Below are positions 16,550-24,600 of a stretch of DNA of 49,509 nt, piece by piece. The stretch comes from Mycobacterium szulgai (GTDB lineage: Bacteria > Actinomycetota > Actinomycetes > Mycobacteriales > Mycobacteriaceae), in assembly GCF_002116635.1 (NCBI RefSeq), contig NZ_LQPW01000109.1:1-49509 (forward strand), read 5' to 3'. Position numbers and translations under genes: made by a program. A model generated the notes under the pieces. That model searched no databases. It saw only the letters and a list, made by a program, of their open reading frames with translations, and was not told the DNA's origin. The stretch's first letter is position 1, and every line of letters starts with the position of its first letter.

Positions 16550-18847
16550 TCAGCGCCGCAGCCGAATACGCCACAGCACGAAGCCCGCGTACACGCCGGA
16601 GAGCACCAGCAGCATTCCCATGTCGAGCAGCCACGCGCCCGCGTTGTGGTCCCAGTGGCTGTCCTTCGGGCTGAACGGGCTCGGTTCCACCGTGTTCAAA
16701 TCCACCGTCGCAGCCGAGGCGGCAAAACCCCAGCGCGCCGGGGTCAGCCAGGACAGCTGATCGAGCACCGCGCGGTCGGTCACCGGGATCAATCCGCTGG
16801 ACAGCACCAGCTGCACCATGATCGCCACCACCAGCAGCGGCAGGATCTGCTCGGTCGTGCGGGCCACCGCTGCCAGGCCCAGCCCCAGCATCGCCGAGGC
16901 GATGCAGGTGAGGGCGACGGCGACGAACAACTCGAGCACCGGACTGCCGAGCAGCACCGCCCCGTGCTTCGGCGCGCCTTTGCCGAGCAGGACGATGACG
17001 GTTTCGATCGCGGCCTGCACCGTCGCGAATATGCAGAACACCGCGACTTTGGCCAGCAAATACGCCCGGGTGGACACCCCGAAGGCCTGCTCGCGGTGGA
17101 AGATGGCGCGCTCGCCGACCAGGTCGCGGATGGTCAGCGCGTTGCCCATGAAGACGGCGCCGACAATCAGCAACACCAAGATCTGCGCCGGTTCGGCGGG
17201 CGTCTTGCCGTTGGGATCGGCCAGACCGAACCCGGTGGTCCCCGGGACGGTCAGTGCAAGCGCCCCCAGAATGAACGGCAACACTGCCAGGAACGCGGTG
17301 TACCAGCGATCGGAAACCACCAGCCGCACCTGTCGGCGTGCGAGTGTGAAGAACTGACGCGACACGTCGATGCGTATCGGATCGCCGAGGTCGGTCGGTT
17401 GCGCCTCGCGCGGCAGCTTGGGCTCGGAGCGCTGCTGGGCCAGATAGCGCCGCTTGGCCTCGTCGGGATCGGCGCCCACCTCGATGAAAATGCGGGCCCA
17501 GTTGGTCGTTCTCATGACCGAGCCGATCCGGTCGGGCGGTCCGCAGAATGCCACCTTGCCGCCCGGCGCCATCAGCAGCAACTGGTCGCAGAGGTCGAGA
17601 TAGGACACCGAGTGCGTCACCACCAGCACAGTGCGCCCGGCATCGGCCAGCCTGCGTAGCATCACCATGACCTGCGAATCCAGCGCCGGATCCAGACCGG
17701 TGGTCGGCTCGTCCAGGATCAGCAGTGACGGTCCGGTGAGCAGTTCCAGGGCCACCGATGCGCGTTTGCGCTGGCCGCCGGACAGCTTGTCCACCCGGGT
17801 GTCGGCGTGGTCGGTCAGATCGAGCTCGTGGAGCACCCGCGCCACCACCTGCGACCGGTCGGCCGCGCTGGTGTCGGGTGGCAGCCGCAGTTCGGCGGCG
17901 TAGCCGAGCGCTTGGTTGACGGTCAGCTGGCGGTGTACGACGTCGTCCTGGGGGACCATGCCGATTCTGCTGCGCAACGTCGGGTACTCGGCGTGGATGT
18001 CATGCCCCTCGAAGCTCACCGCGCCGGCACTGGGGCAGGTGTAGCCGGCGATCAGCCTGGCCAGTGTGGTCTTGCCGGCGCCCGACCCGCCGATAATGGC
18101 CGTCAGGGTGCCCGGCCGTGCGGTCAGCGAGACGTTGTCGAGCAGCTCCTTGCCGTCGACGTTGAAATTCACACCGCTGACCTGCAGGCCGCCGGCACGC
18201 GCCGCGGTGTCGGTGTGGTCGATCAGCCGGCCCTGGCTGAACATCAGGTCGACATTGCCGATGGTGACGACGTCGCCCTCGCTGAGTACCGCTGATCCGA
18301 CCCGGATCCCGTTCACATACGTGCCGTTGATGCTGCGCGCATCCCGGATTTCGGTGCCGATGGATGTCTGCACCAGGCAGGCGTGGTGTCGGGACGCCAG
18401 CACGTCGGCCACGACGATGTCGTTGTCGGCGGCGCGACCGATCCTCGTCGAGCCGGCTTGCCGGTCGGTTGCCGACGGCAGCGTCACCGTCGGCAGGGCG
18501 GGTAGGGGAGTTGTGCGCACGCGTTGGTCCGGCCAACCGGGTGGTCCGACCTCGAACGTCAGGCATGGCCCGTCGGGATCGCCGATGTTGAGCCGTTGGC
18601 CGTCGCGGATATCGATCGTCCGGACGTGACGCTTGTTGAGATACGTGCCGTTGCGGGAGCGGTTGTCGATCGCCAACCACCGGCCGCGATCGAAACGCAG
18701 TAACAAGTGCGCCCGCGAGATCAGCGGATGCGCTATCGGTATGTCAGCGTGCAAGCTGCTGCCGACCACTATGTCGTGACCCGCTGAGAAGCTGCGCTCG
18801 GACCCATTGCCCCGTACGGTGAGCATTGGTGGCGCCACCGTGTTCAT
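16550..18847 (-). CDS. FHA-FHA-ABC transporter, copy 1 (Rv1747-like)
   Basis: The 765-residue single-chain ABC exporter half has two forkhead-associated domains (about 10-100 and 133-205), an ATPase domain with Walker A GGSGAGKT (253-260), signature LSGGQRKR and Walker B LLILDEPTTGLDPALD, and a C-terminal ABC-2/ABCG-type membrane domain of about six helices. FHA domains bind phosphothreonine; in M. tuberculosis Rv1747 they bind the kinase PknF. The linker between the two FHA domains is the shortest of the three copies. FHA1 has VGS where GR is expected but keeps S44-R-A-H47. It is last in a three-gene minus-strand array. The cargo is unknown. Confidence 0.92.
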   Translation of the reverse strand: MNTVAPPMLTVRGNGSERSFSAGHDIVVGSSLHADIPIAHPLISRAHLLLRFDRGRWLAIDNRSRNGTYLNKRHVRTIDIRDGQRLNIGDPDGPCLTFEVGPPGWPDQRVRTTPLPALPTVTLPSATDRQAGSTRIGRAADNDIVVADVLASRHHACLVQTSIGTEIRDARSINGTYVNGIRVGSAVLSEGDVVTIGNVDLMFSQGRLIDHTDTAARAGGLQVSGVNFNVDGKELLDNVSLTARPGTLTAIIGGSGAGKTTLARLIAGYTCPSAGAVSFEGHDIHAEYPTLRSRIGMVPQDDVVHRQLTVNQALGYAAELRLPPDTSAADRSQVVARVLHELDLTDHADTRVDKLSGGQRKRASVALELLTGPSLLILDEPTTGLDPALDSQVMVMLRRLADAGRTVLVVTHSVSYLDLCDQLLLMAPGGKVAFCGPPDRIGSVMRTTNWARIFIEVGADPDEAKRRYLAQQRSEPKLPREAQPTDLGDPIRIDVSRQFFTLARRQVRLVVSDRWYTAFLAVLPFILGALALTVPGTTGFGLADPNGKTPAEPAQILVLLIVGAVFMGNALTIRDLVGERAIFHREQAFGVSTRAYLLAKVAVFCIFATVQAAIETVIVLLGKGAPKHGAVLLGSPVLELFVAVALTCIASAMLGLGLAAVARTTEQILPLLVVAIMVQLVLSSGLIPVTDRAVLDQLSWLTPARWGFAASAATVDLNTVEPSPFSPKDSHWDHNAGAWLLDMGMLLVLSGVYAGFVLWRIRLRR

Positions 18848-18922
18848 GCCGACTAGCTGTAGCCGCTGATCACGGCTTCCAAACTATGATCAGGCCCACC
18901 TGGCCGCCGCCGGTCTGCTTGA

Positions 18923-21364
18923 TCAGCGCTTGAGCCGGATCCGCCACCACACGATGACCGTGTACAGCACCGAAAGCGCGGCCAGCATCGCCATGTCGAA
19001 TCCCCACGCGGCACGAGAATGCGTCCAGTGGCTGTCTTCGGGGCTGATGGAACCCGGGACCAGCTGGCGCAGGTTGACCGTGGCCGCCGACGCCGAATAA
19101 CCCCACCGCGAGGGCACCGCCCAGGACAGCTGATCGAGGAAGATCCGGTTGGTCACCGGGACCATGCCGCCGGCGAGCACCAGCTGCAGCATCAGCGATA
19201 CCACCAGCAGCGGCATGATCTGCTCGTTCGAGCGGGCCGCTGACGACAACAGCAGTCCAAGGATCGCGCAGGCCACACACGTCGCCGCGACGCTGACGAA
19301 CAGTTCGAAACTGGGATTACCCAGCAATACGGCCTTTTGCTTGGGGGCGCCCTTGCCCACCAGCACGATGGTGGTCGCGATGGCTGCCTGGATGATCGCG
19401 AAGAAACAGAACACGGTGATCTTCGCCCCGAGGTAAGCCCAGGTCGATAGGCCGACCGCCTGCTCGCGACGGAAGATGGCGCGTTCGCCGATGAGATCGC
19501 GGATCGTCAGCGCGGTGCCCATGAACACCGCGGCAATGGACAGCAGCGTGAGTATCTGGGCGGCTTCGTCGGGCGTGTTGCTGCCGGCTTCGCCCATGCC
19601 GAACCCCCGGTTGCCCGGAACCGTCAGCGACAGCACACCCAGGATGAACGGCAGGATCGCCAGGAACACGAAGTAGGCGCGGTCGGCCACCACCAGACGG
19701 ACCTGCCGGCGGGCGATCGTGCTGAACTGCCGGCGCACGCTGGTGTGCGCCGGTGTGCCCAAATCGCCCGGCGTTTGGGTTTGGGACTGTGGTGGCGGCT
19801 GGTTCTGGGCCAGAAAGCGGCGATTGGCCTCGTCGGGGTCGGCGCCCACCTTCGCGAAAATCTGGGCCCAGTTGGTGGTGCCCATGGCCTCGCCGATCTG
19901 ATCGGGTGGGCCCAGGAAGGCGGTCTTGCCGCCGGGTGCCATCAGTAGCACCTGATCGCAGACGTCGAGGTAGGTCAACGAGTGCGTCACCACCAGCACC
20001 ACCCGCCCGGCATCGGCGAGTTGGCGCAGCATATTCATCACCTGCAGGTCCAAGGCCGGATCCAGGCCCGAGGTCGGCTCGTCGAGGATCAACAACGACG
20101 GTCCGGTGAGCAGTTCCAGGGCCACCGATGCCCGTTTGCGCTGGCCGCCGGACAGCTTGTCGACGCGGGTGTCGGCGTGCTGGGTCAGCCCGAGTTCGTC
20201 GAGGACCTGGGCGATGACCCGGGCCCGGTCCTCCTTGCTCGTGTCGGGCGGCAGCCGCAATTCGGCTGCGTAGCCCAGTGCCTGGTTGATGGTCAGCTGG
20301 CGGTGCACGACGTCGTCTTGGGGGACCATGCCGATCCGGCTGCGCAGCGATGCGTATTCGGTATGGATGTTGTGGCCTTCGAAGGTCACCGTGCCCGAAC
20401 TTGGCGTGGTGTATCCGGCGATCAGGCGCGCCAGTGTGGTTTTCCCGGCACCGGAGCCGCCGATGACCGCGGTCAGGGTGCCGGGACGAGCGGTCATCGA
20501 GACCTTGTCGAGCAGGTTCTTCCCGTCGACGCTGTAGGTGACCGCGTTGACCTCCAGGCCGCCAGCGCGGGTGGCCGCTTCGGTGCGGCGGACCAGATTG
20601 CCGGCCGTGAACACCAGGTCGACGTTGCCGATGGTGACCACGTCGCCCTCTTTGAGGATGGCCGAGCCGACCCGGATCCCGTTGACGAAAGTCCCGTTGA
20701 TGCTGTGGGCGTCGCGGATCTCGGTGCCGATCGACGTCGGGATCAGGTACGCGTGCCGGCGCGACGCCAGCACGTCGGCGATCACGATGGCGTTGTCGTC
20801 CGCGCGGCCGATCCAGGCCGCTTCCCCGGTGGCCGGCGCAAGTCCCGTCTCGGCGCCCAGGACGTTGATTTTCCCGGTGGGCAGCTGCGACACGGTGATG
20901 TCCGGGGACTTGACCGTCGGCGCGATGATCGGAATTTGCTCGGTGCGCTGCGCGAGGTCGGTGGGATGCGGCGGCTCAGCCTGTCCCGGGGGCCCGCTGG
21001 GCGGCGGCTTGAGCGGTATGCGCTCCGTCGGCGGCAGCAGCCCGACGATGCCCCGGTGATGTCCGACCTCGAAGGTGATGCGCGGCCCGTCGGCCCGTCC
21101 GAGGTTGATGGTCAGGCCATCGTGGATGTCGACCTGCGGTACCCGGCGGCCGTTGACGAAAATCCCGTTCGCCGAGTTGTTGTCGATCGCGATCCAGCCG
21201 TCCCGCTCGAACCGCAGCAGCAGGTGCGCACGCGCGATCAGCGGATGCGCCACGCGCAGGTCGGCGCGCAGGTCGCTACCGATAACCACGTCGGGTCCAG
21301 CCGCGAAACTGCGCTGTAGATGGTCAGATCGAACAGTCAGCACCGGCCGCTGGGCTCGAGTCAT
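18923..21364 (-). CDS. FHA-FHA-ABC transporter, copy 2 (Rv1747-like)
   Basis: The 813-residue protein has the same architecture as copy 1, with Walker A GGSGAGKT at 303-310 and six predicted membrane helices at the end. FHA1 is doubly altered: GR is replaced by GS (29-30), and the phosphate-contacting Ser of SxxH is Ala (ARAH, 44-47). FHA2 keeps IGR, SRRH (201-204) and NG. The linker (about 101-180) is Pro rich and contains several Thr residues that could be kinase targets. The gene lies 18 bases downstream of copy 3, so they are probably cotranscribed, and 75 bases before copy 1. Confidence 0.92.
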   Translation of the reverse strand: MTRAQRPVLTVRSDHLQRSFAAGPDVVIGSDLRADLRVAHPLIARAHLLLRFERDGWIAIDNNSANGIFVNGRRVPQVDIHDGLTINLGRADGPRITFEVGHHRGIVGLLPPTERIPLKPPPSGPPGQAEPPHPTDLAQRTEQIPIIAPTVKSPDITVSQLPTGKINVLGAETGLAPATGEAAWIGRADDNAIVIADVLASRRHAYLIPTSIGTEIRDAHSINGTFVNGIRVGSAILKEGDVVTIGNVDLVFTAGNLVRRTEAATRAGGLEVNAVTYSVDGKNLLDKVSMTARPGTLTAVIGGSGAGKTTLARLIAGYTTPSSGTVTFEGHNIHTEYASLRSRIGMVPQDDVVHRQLTINQALGYAAELRLPPDTSKEDRARVIAQVLDELGLTQHADTRVDKLSGGQRKRASVALELLTGPSLLILDEPTSGLDPALDLQVMNMLRQLADAGRVVLVVTHSLTYLDVCDQVLLMAPGGKTAFLGPPDQIGEAMGTTNWAQIFAKVGADPDEANRRFLAQNQPPPQSQTQTPGDLGTPAHTSVRRQFSTIARRQVRLVVADRAYFVFLAILPFILGVLSLTVPGNRGFGMGEAGSNTPDEAAQILTLLSIAAVFMGTALTIRDLIGERAIFRREQAVGLSTWAYLGAKITVFCFFAIIQAAIATTIVLVGKGAPKQKAVLLGNPSFELFVSVAATCVACAILGLLLSSAARSNEQIMPLLVVSLMLQLVLAGGMVPVTNRIFLDQLSWAVPSRWGYSASAATVNLRQLVPGSISPEDSHWTHSRAAWGFDMAMLAALSVLYTVIVWWRIRLKR

Positions 21365-21382
21365 CAGTTCACCCTAGGCGTG

Positions 21383-23995
21383 TCAGCGTCGCTTGAGTCG
21401 GATCTTCCACCACACGATCGCGCCGTACACGACGCTCAGTACCCCCAGCATCGCCATGTCGAACAGCCAGGCGCTGGCCTTGTGATCCCAGTGCTGGTCT
21501 TTCGGGTCGGTTGGGCCCGGCACCAGGCGGTGGGTGTCGATCGTGGATGCCGACGCCGCGAAGCCCCACCGCGCGGGCGTGGTCCACGACAACTGGTCGA
21601 GCAGGAACCGGTCGGTCACCCAGATCATGCCGCCGGAGAACACCAGTTGCGACATGATCGACACCACCAGCATCGGCATGATCTGGTCTTGAGATTGGGC
21701 GAGCGACGACAGTGCCATGCCGAGCATCGCCGACGCCACACAGGTCGCTGCCACGGTGACGAACAGCTCGAACCTGACGTCGCCCAGCAGCACGGCGTCG
21801 GAAAGCGGCTTGCCCCAGCCGACCACCGAGATGATGGTGGCGATCGCTGCCTGAACCACCGCGAAGGCACAGAACACCACGATCTTGGCGCCCATATAGG
21901 CCGCGGTCGACAGGCCGACGGCTTGTTCGCGCTTGAAGATGGGACGTTCGCCGATCAGGTCGCGGATGGTCAGCGCGGTACCCATGAACACCGCGCCGAC
22001 GTTGAGCATGACCAGAATCTGGTCGGGCTGGGCGGGATTGTTGCCCATCGGATCTGACATGCCGTACCCGGTTTTGCCGCGAACGGTCAGCGTCAGGATG
22101 CCGATGAGGAAGGGCAAGAGAGCCAGGAACACCGTGTAACCGCGGTCGGAGACCACCAGCCGAATCTGGCGGCGGGCCACCGTGGAGAACTGCCGGACGA
22201 CGTCGGTGTGCACCGGTTCGCCGAGGTCAGCGGGGCTGGATTCGGCCGCGGCGACCGGTGGGGGCTGGTTTTCGGCGAGGAAGCGGCGGTTGGCTTCATC
22301 GGGGTCGGCACCGACCTTGGTGAAAATGTCGGCCCAGTTGGTAGTGCCCATGGCCGCACCGATCTGGCTGGGCGGGCCGAGGAAGGCGGTTTTGCCGCCG
22401 GGGGCCACCAGCAGCAGCTGATCGCACACGTCGAGGTAGGACACCGAGTGGGTGACGACGAGCACCACGCGGCCGGCATCGGCCAGCTGCCGCAGCATCA
22501 TCATCACCTGGCGGTCCAGCGCGGGGTCCAGGCCGGTGGTCGGCTCGTCGAGGATCAGCAGCGATGGTCCGGTGAGCAGTTCCAGTGCCACCGATGCGCG
22601 TTTGCGCTGGCCGCCGGACAGCTTGTCGACGCGGGTGTCGGCATGCTTGGTCAGCTCGAGTTCCTCCAGCACTTGGGCGACCACCTGGGCCCGGTCGGCT
22701 TTGCTGGTGTCGGGCGGCAGGCGCAGCTCGGCGGCATACCCCAGCGCCTGGTTCACGGTCAGCTGGCGGTGCACCACGTCGTCCTGGGGGACCATGCCGA
22801 TTCTGCTGCGCATCGACGCGTACTCGGCGTGGATGTTGTGGCCCTCGAAGGTCACGGTGCCGGAGGTGGGGCTGGTGTAACCGGCAATCAGCCGCGACAG
22901 CGTGGTCTTACCCGCGCCCGAGCCGCCGATGATTGCCGTCAGAGTGCCGGGGCGGGCCGTCAGCGTGATGTGGTCGAGCAGTTGCTTTCCGCCCTCGACG
23001 GTGAACGTGACCGCATTGACCTCCAGCCCACCGGTGCGCGTGGCGGCTTCGGTGCGGCGGACCAGGGTGCCCCGGCTGAAGACCAGGTCGACGTTGCCGA
23101 TGGTGACGACGTCGCCTTCGCTGAGGATCGCCGACCCCACCCGGACGCCGTTGACGAAGGTGCCGTTGACGCTTTGGGCGTCGCGGATCTCGGCGCCCAG
23201 CGGGGTCAGGTTCAAGAATGCGTGGTGGCGCGAGGCCAGGACGTCCTGGATGACGATGTCGTTGTCGGTGGAGCGTCCGATGGTGACCGAACCCGGCGGC
23301 TTCTCGTGCGAGCCGGTGCGGGTCAGCAGGGCCTGAATCATCTTCGTGGCGATGTTGCCCGAGTCGGGCGGCTTGACGGCGTTCGGCGATATGTGGGCAT
23401 GCGGCCCGGGACGCGACGGCGCCGGGGGCTGTCCGGACGGCCACGGCGCCGAGCTGCTGGGATACATCGGTTGACCCGTTTTGCCCGCCGGTGGCGGGGG
23501 GCCGGCGCCGGGATGGGTGCGGGTGGGCGGCGGGCCCCAGTTATTCGGTTGCCGGCCGGATGGCGGCGGTCCGGGCGGCCCGGGCGGACCCGGCGGCCAA
23601 GGGGCCGAGGGCGCCGCGGGCCCCGCCGCGGCCGGCTGCACAATGGGCATCGATTCGGTCTGCGGTGGCCGCCCGGCCATGCCGCGGTGCCGCCCGACTT
23701 CGAAGCTCAGCAGCGGCCCGTCGGGATTTCCGATGTTGATGGACTGGCCGTCCTGGATGTCGACGACCGGCACCCGCCGACCGTTGGCGAATGTCCCGTT
23801 CAGCGAGTTGTTGTCGATGGCCAGCCAGCGGCCCTGATCGAAGCGCAGCAGCAGGTGCGCGCGCGAGATCAGCGGATGGGTGATCCGCAGGTCGGCACGC
23901 AGGTCGCGGCCGACGACAACGTCATGGCCCGCCGCGAAGGTTCGTTCCGACCCGTCATAACGAACGGTCAGCGCTGGCGGGGCTGTTGGGGGCAT
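21383..23995 (-). CDS. FHA-FHA-ABC transporter, copy 3 (Rv1747-like)
   Basis: At 870 residues this copy is closest in length to M. tuberculosis Rv1747 (about 865). FHA1 is canonical (VGR 28-30, SRAH 44-47, NG), and FHA2 has IGR (239-241), SRHH (255-258) and NG. The linker is long and rich in Pro and Gly (PPGPPGPPGPPPSG, about 134-147). Walker A GGSGAGKT is at 357-364, the signature is LSGGQRKR, and the membrane domain is C-terminal. It is the promoter-proximal gene of the array. Its start faces the peptide/YcaO locus across a 198-base divergent region, which makes it a candidate exporter for that system by position only. Confidence 0.93.
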   Translation of the reverse strand: MPPTAPPALTVRYDGSERTFAAGHDVVVGRDLRADLRITHPLISRAHLLLRFDQGRWLAIDNNSLNGTFANGRRVPVVDIQDGQSINIGNPDGPLLSFEVGRHRGMAGRPPQTESMPIVQPAAAGPAAPSAPWPPGPPGPPGPPPSGRQPNNWGPPPTRTHPGAGPPPPAGKTGQPMYPSSSAPWPSGQPPAPSRPGPHAHISPNAVKPPDSGNIATKMIQALLTRTGSHEKPPGSVTIGRSTDNDIVIQDVLASRHHAFLNLTPLGAEIRDAQSVNGTFVNGVRVGSAILSEGDVVTIGNVDLVFSRGTLVRRTEAATRTGGLEVNAVTFTVEGGKQLLDHITLTARPGTLTAIIGGSGAGKTTLSRLIAGYTSPTSGTVTFEGHNIHAEYASMRSRIGMVPQDDVVHRQLTVNQALGYAAELRLPPDTSKADRAQVVAQVLEELELTKHADTRVDKLSGGQRKRASVALELLTGPSLLILDEPTTGLDPALDRQVMMMLRQLADAGRVVLVVTHSVSYLDVCDQLLLVAPGGKTAFLGPPSQIGAAMGTTNWADIFTKVGADPDEANRRFLAENQPPPVAAAESSPADLGEPVHTDVVRQFSTVARRQIRLVVSDRGYTVFLALLPFLIGILTLTVRGKTGYGMSDPMGNNPAQPDQILVMLNVGAVFMGTALTIRDLIGERPIFKREQAVGLSTAAYMGAKIVVFCAFAVVQAAIATIISVVGWGKPLSDAVLLGDVRFELFVTVAATCVASAMLGMALSSLAQSQDQIMPMLVVSIMSQLVFSGGMIWVTDRFLLDQLSWTTPARWGFAASASTIDTHRLVPGPTDPKDQHWDHKASAWLFDMAMLGVLSVVYGAIVWWKIRLKRR

Positions 23996-24029
23996 CGAAT
24001 TAACTGTATCTAAGGCTGGGGTTTGTGTT

Positions 24030-24060
24030 GCCCTCCGCCGGGTTCGGCCCGGCGGAGGGC
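24030..24060. other. Perfect 13-bp inverted repeat with UUCGG loop
   Basis: GCCCTCCGCCGGG at 24030-24042 and its exact reverse complement CCCGGCGGAGGGC at 24048-24060 flank TTCGG. The RNA hairpin would be very stable on either strand. It lies 34 bases upstream of ABC copy 3 and about 130 bases upstream of peptide gene P5, in a divergent region. There is no T run on either side. It could be a 5' UTR structure, an insulator or a protein site. Confidence 0.7.
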
Positions 24061-24193
24061 CGATCCATCGCCGATGACCTGGCTCGATAAATCTTTGTTA
24101 TGGGACTTAAGCCAATAAGTGTTAGACGCCTGGCGCTGGCCGCAGGCATCCTTTGTCTCGCCACCGCATCGGAACTGACGGAAGGATCACGAC

Positions 24194-24286
24194 GTGTCCC
24201 ACGAAGCCCTGTTCGCCGAGAACGAGTCCTCGTATGCGTTGGCAGTCTGCGTAACCGCTTTCACGGTAGACACTGTGGTCGATTGA
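24194..24286 (+). CDS. Small peptide P5, probable RiPP precursor beside YcaO/TfuA
   Basis: The gene has 30 codons, a GTG start and GAAGGA at 24181-24186. Leader MSHEALFAENESSY; tail ALAVCVTAFTVDTVVD, with one Cys and a mostly hydrophobic stretch. The leader agrees with P1-P4 at H3, E4, L6, F7, E9, E11 and Y14. The gene is on the same strand as, and upstream of, the YcaO and TfuA genes. An AT-rich patch (24090-24125) upstream may hold the promoter, though I could not commit to hexamers. Confidence 0.8.
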   Translation: MSHEALFAENESSYALAVCVTAFTVDTVVD

Positions 24287-24337
24287 GTGCGGTGCGATAT
24301 GCGGTAACCGCTCATCGGCAGGAAAGGAGGTGATTCC

Positions 24338-24427
24338 ATGTCCCACGAACTTCTGTTCATCGAAGACGAGGCAACGTACCGGCTCCACTATGTCTGCTAC
24401 TGGTTCAACGGGGACTGCATCGACTAA
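24338..24427 (+). CDS. Small peptide P6, probable RiPP precursor beside YcaO/TfuA
   Basis: The gene has 29 codons and an ATG start. Leader MSHELLFIEDEATY; tail RLHYVCYWFNGDCID, rich in aromatic residues and with two Cys. The ribosome site AAAGGAGGTGAT (24323-24334) is fully complementary to the 3' end of 16S rRNA, which is unusual in mycobacteria and predicts very strong translation, as expected of a precursor needed in excess of its enzymes. The YcaO start lies 173 bases downstream, behind a hairpin. Confidence 0.83.
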   Translation: MSHELLFIEDEATYRLHYVCYWFNGDCID

Positions 24428-24458
24428 AGCTGCGATGTAGTCCAAGGATGGCGCTGGT

Positions 24459-24487
24459 GGGGGCTTGTTGTCAGGCAACGAACCCCC
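24459..24487 (+). terminator. Attenuator-like hairpin between P6 and YcaO
   Basis: GGGGG at 24459-24463 and CCCCC at 24483-24487 close a stem of twelve positions with one mismatch and one G-T pair (arms GGGGGCTTGTTG and CAACGAACCCCC, five-base loop). A short T-rich tract follows about 12 bases later. Its position 31 bases after the P6 stop fits a partial terminator that keeps precursor transcripts more abundant than enzyme transcripts. Confidence 0.6.
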
Positions 24488-24600
24488 ATCTGCACCCTCC
24501 AATTTTGTTCTCGCATCAAGGTTCTCGCGCGGTAAGTAACGACGGAGTCCACGTCGCGTCAACCCGACCTCAATCGCCCGAAACTCGAGGACGTGCTCTC

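Noticed and set aside
16487..24013. Long plus-strand ORFs opposite the ABC transporter genes
   Set aside because: They mirror the codon bias of the real minus-strand genes, and the repeated composition only reflects the paralogs.
24100..24333. 77-codon ORF starting MGLKPISVRRLALAAG that covers P5 in another frame
   Set aside because: It overlaps P5, has no ribosome site and shows no homology pattern, while P5 has the conserved leader and a proper site.
24448..24600. Extended YcaO N-terminus from ATG 24448
   Set aside because: It would translate through the hairpin and non-conserved sequence; ATG 24601 has a GAGGA site and a normal YcaO length.
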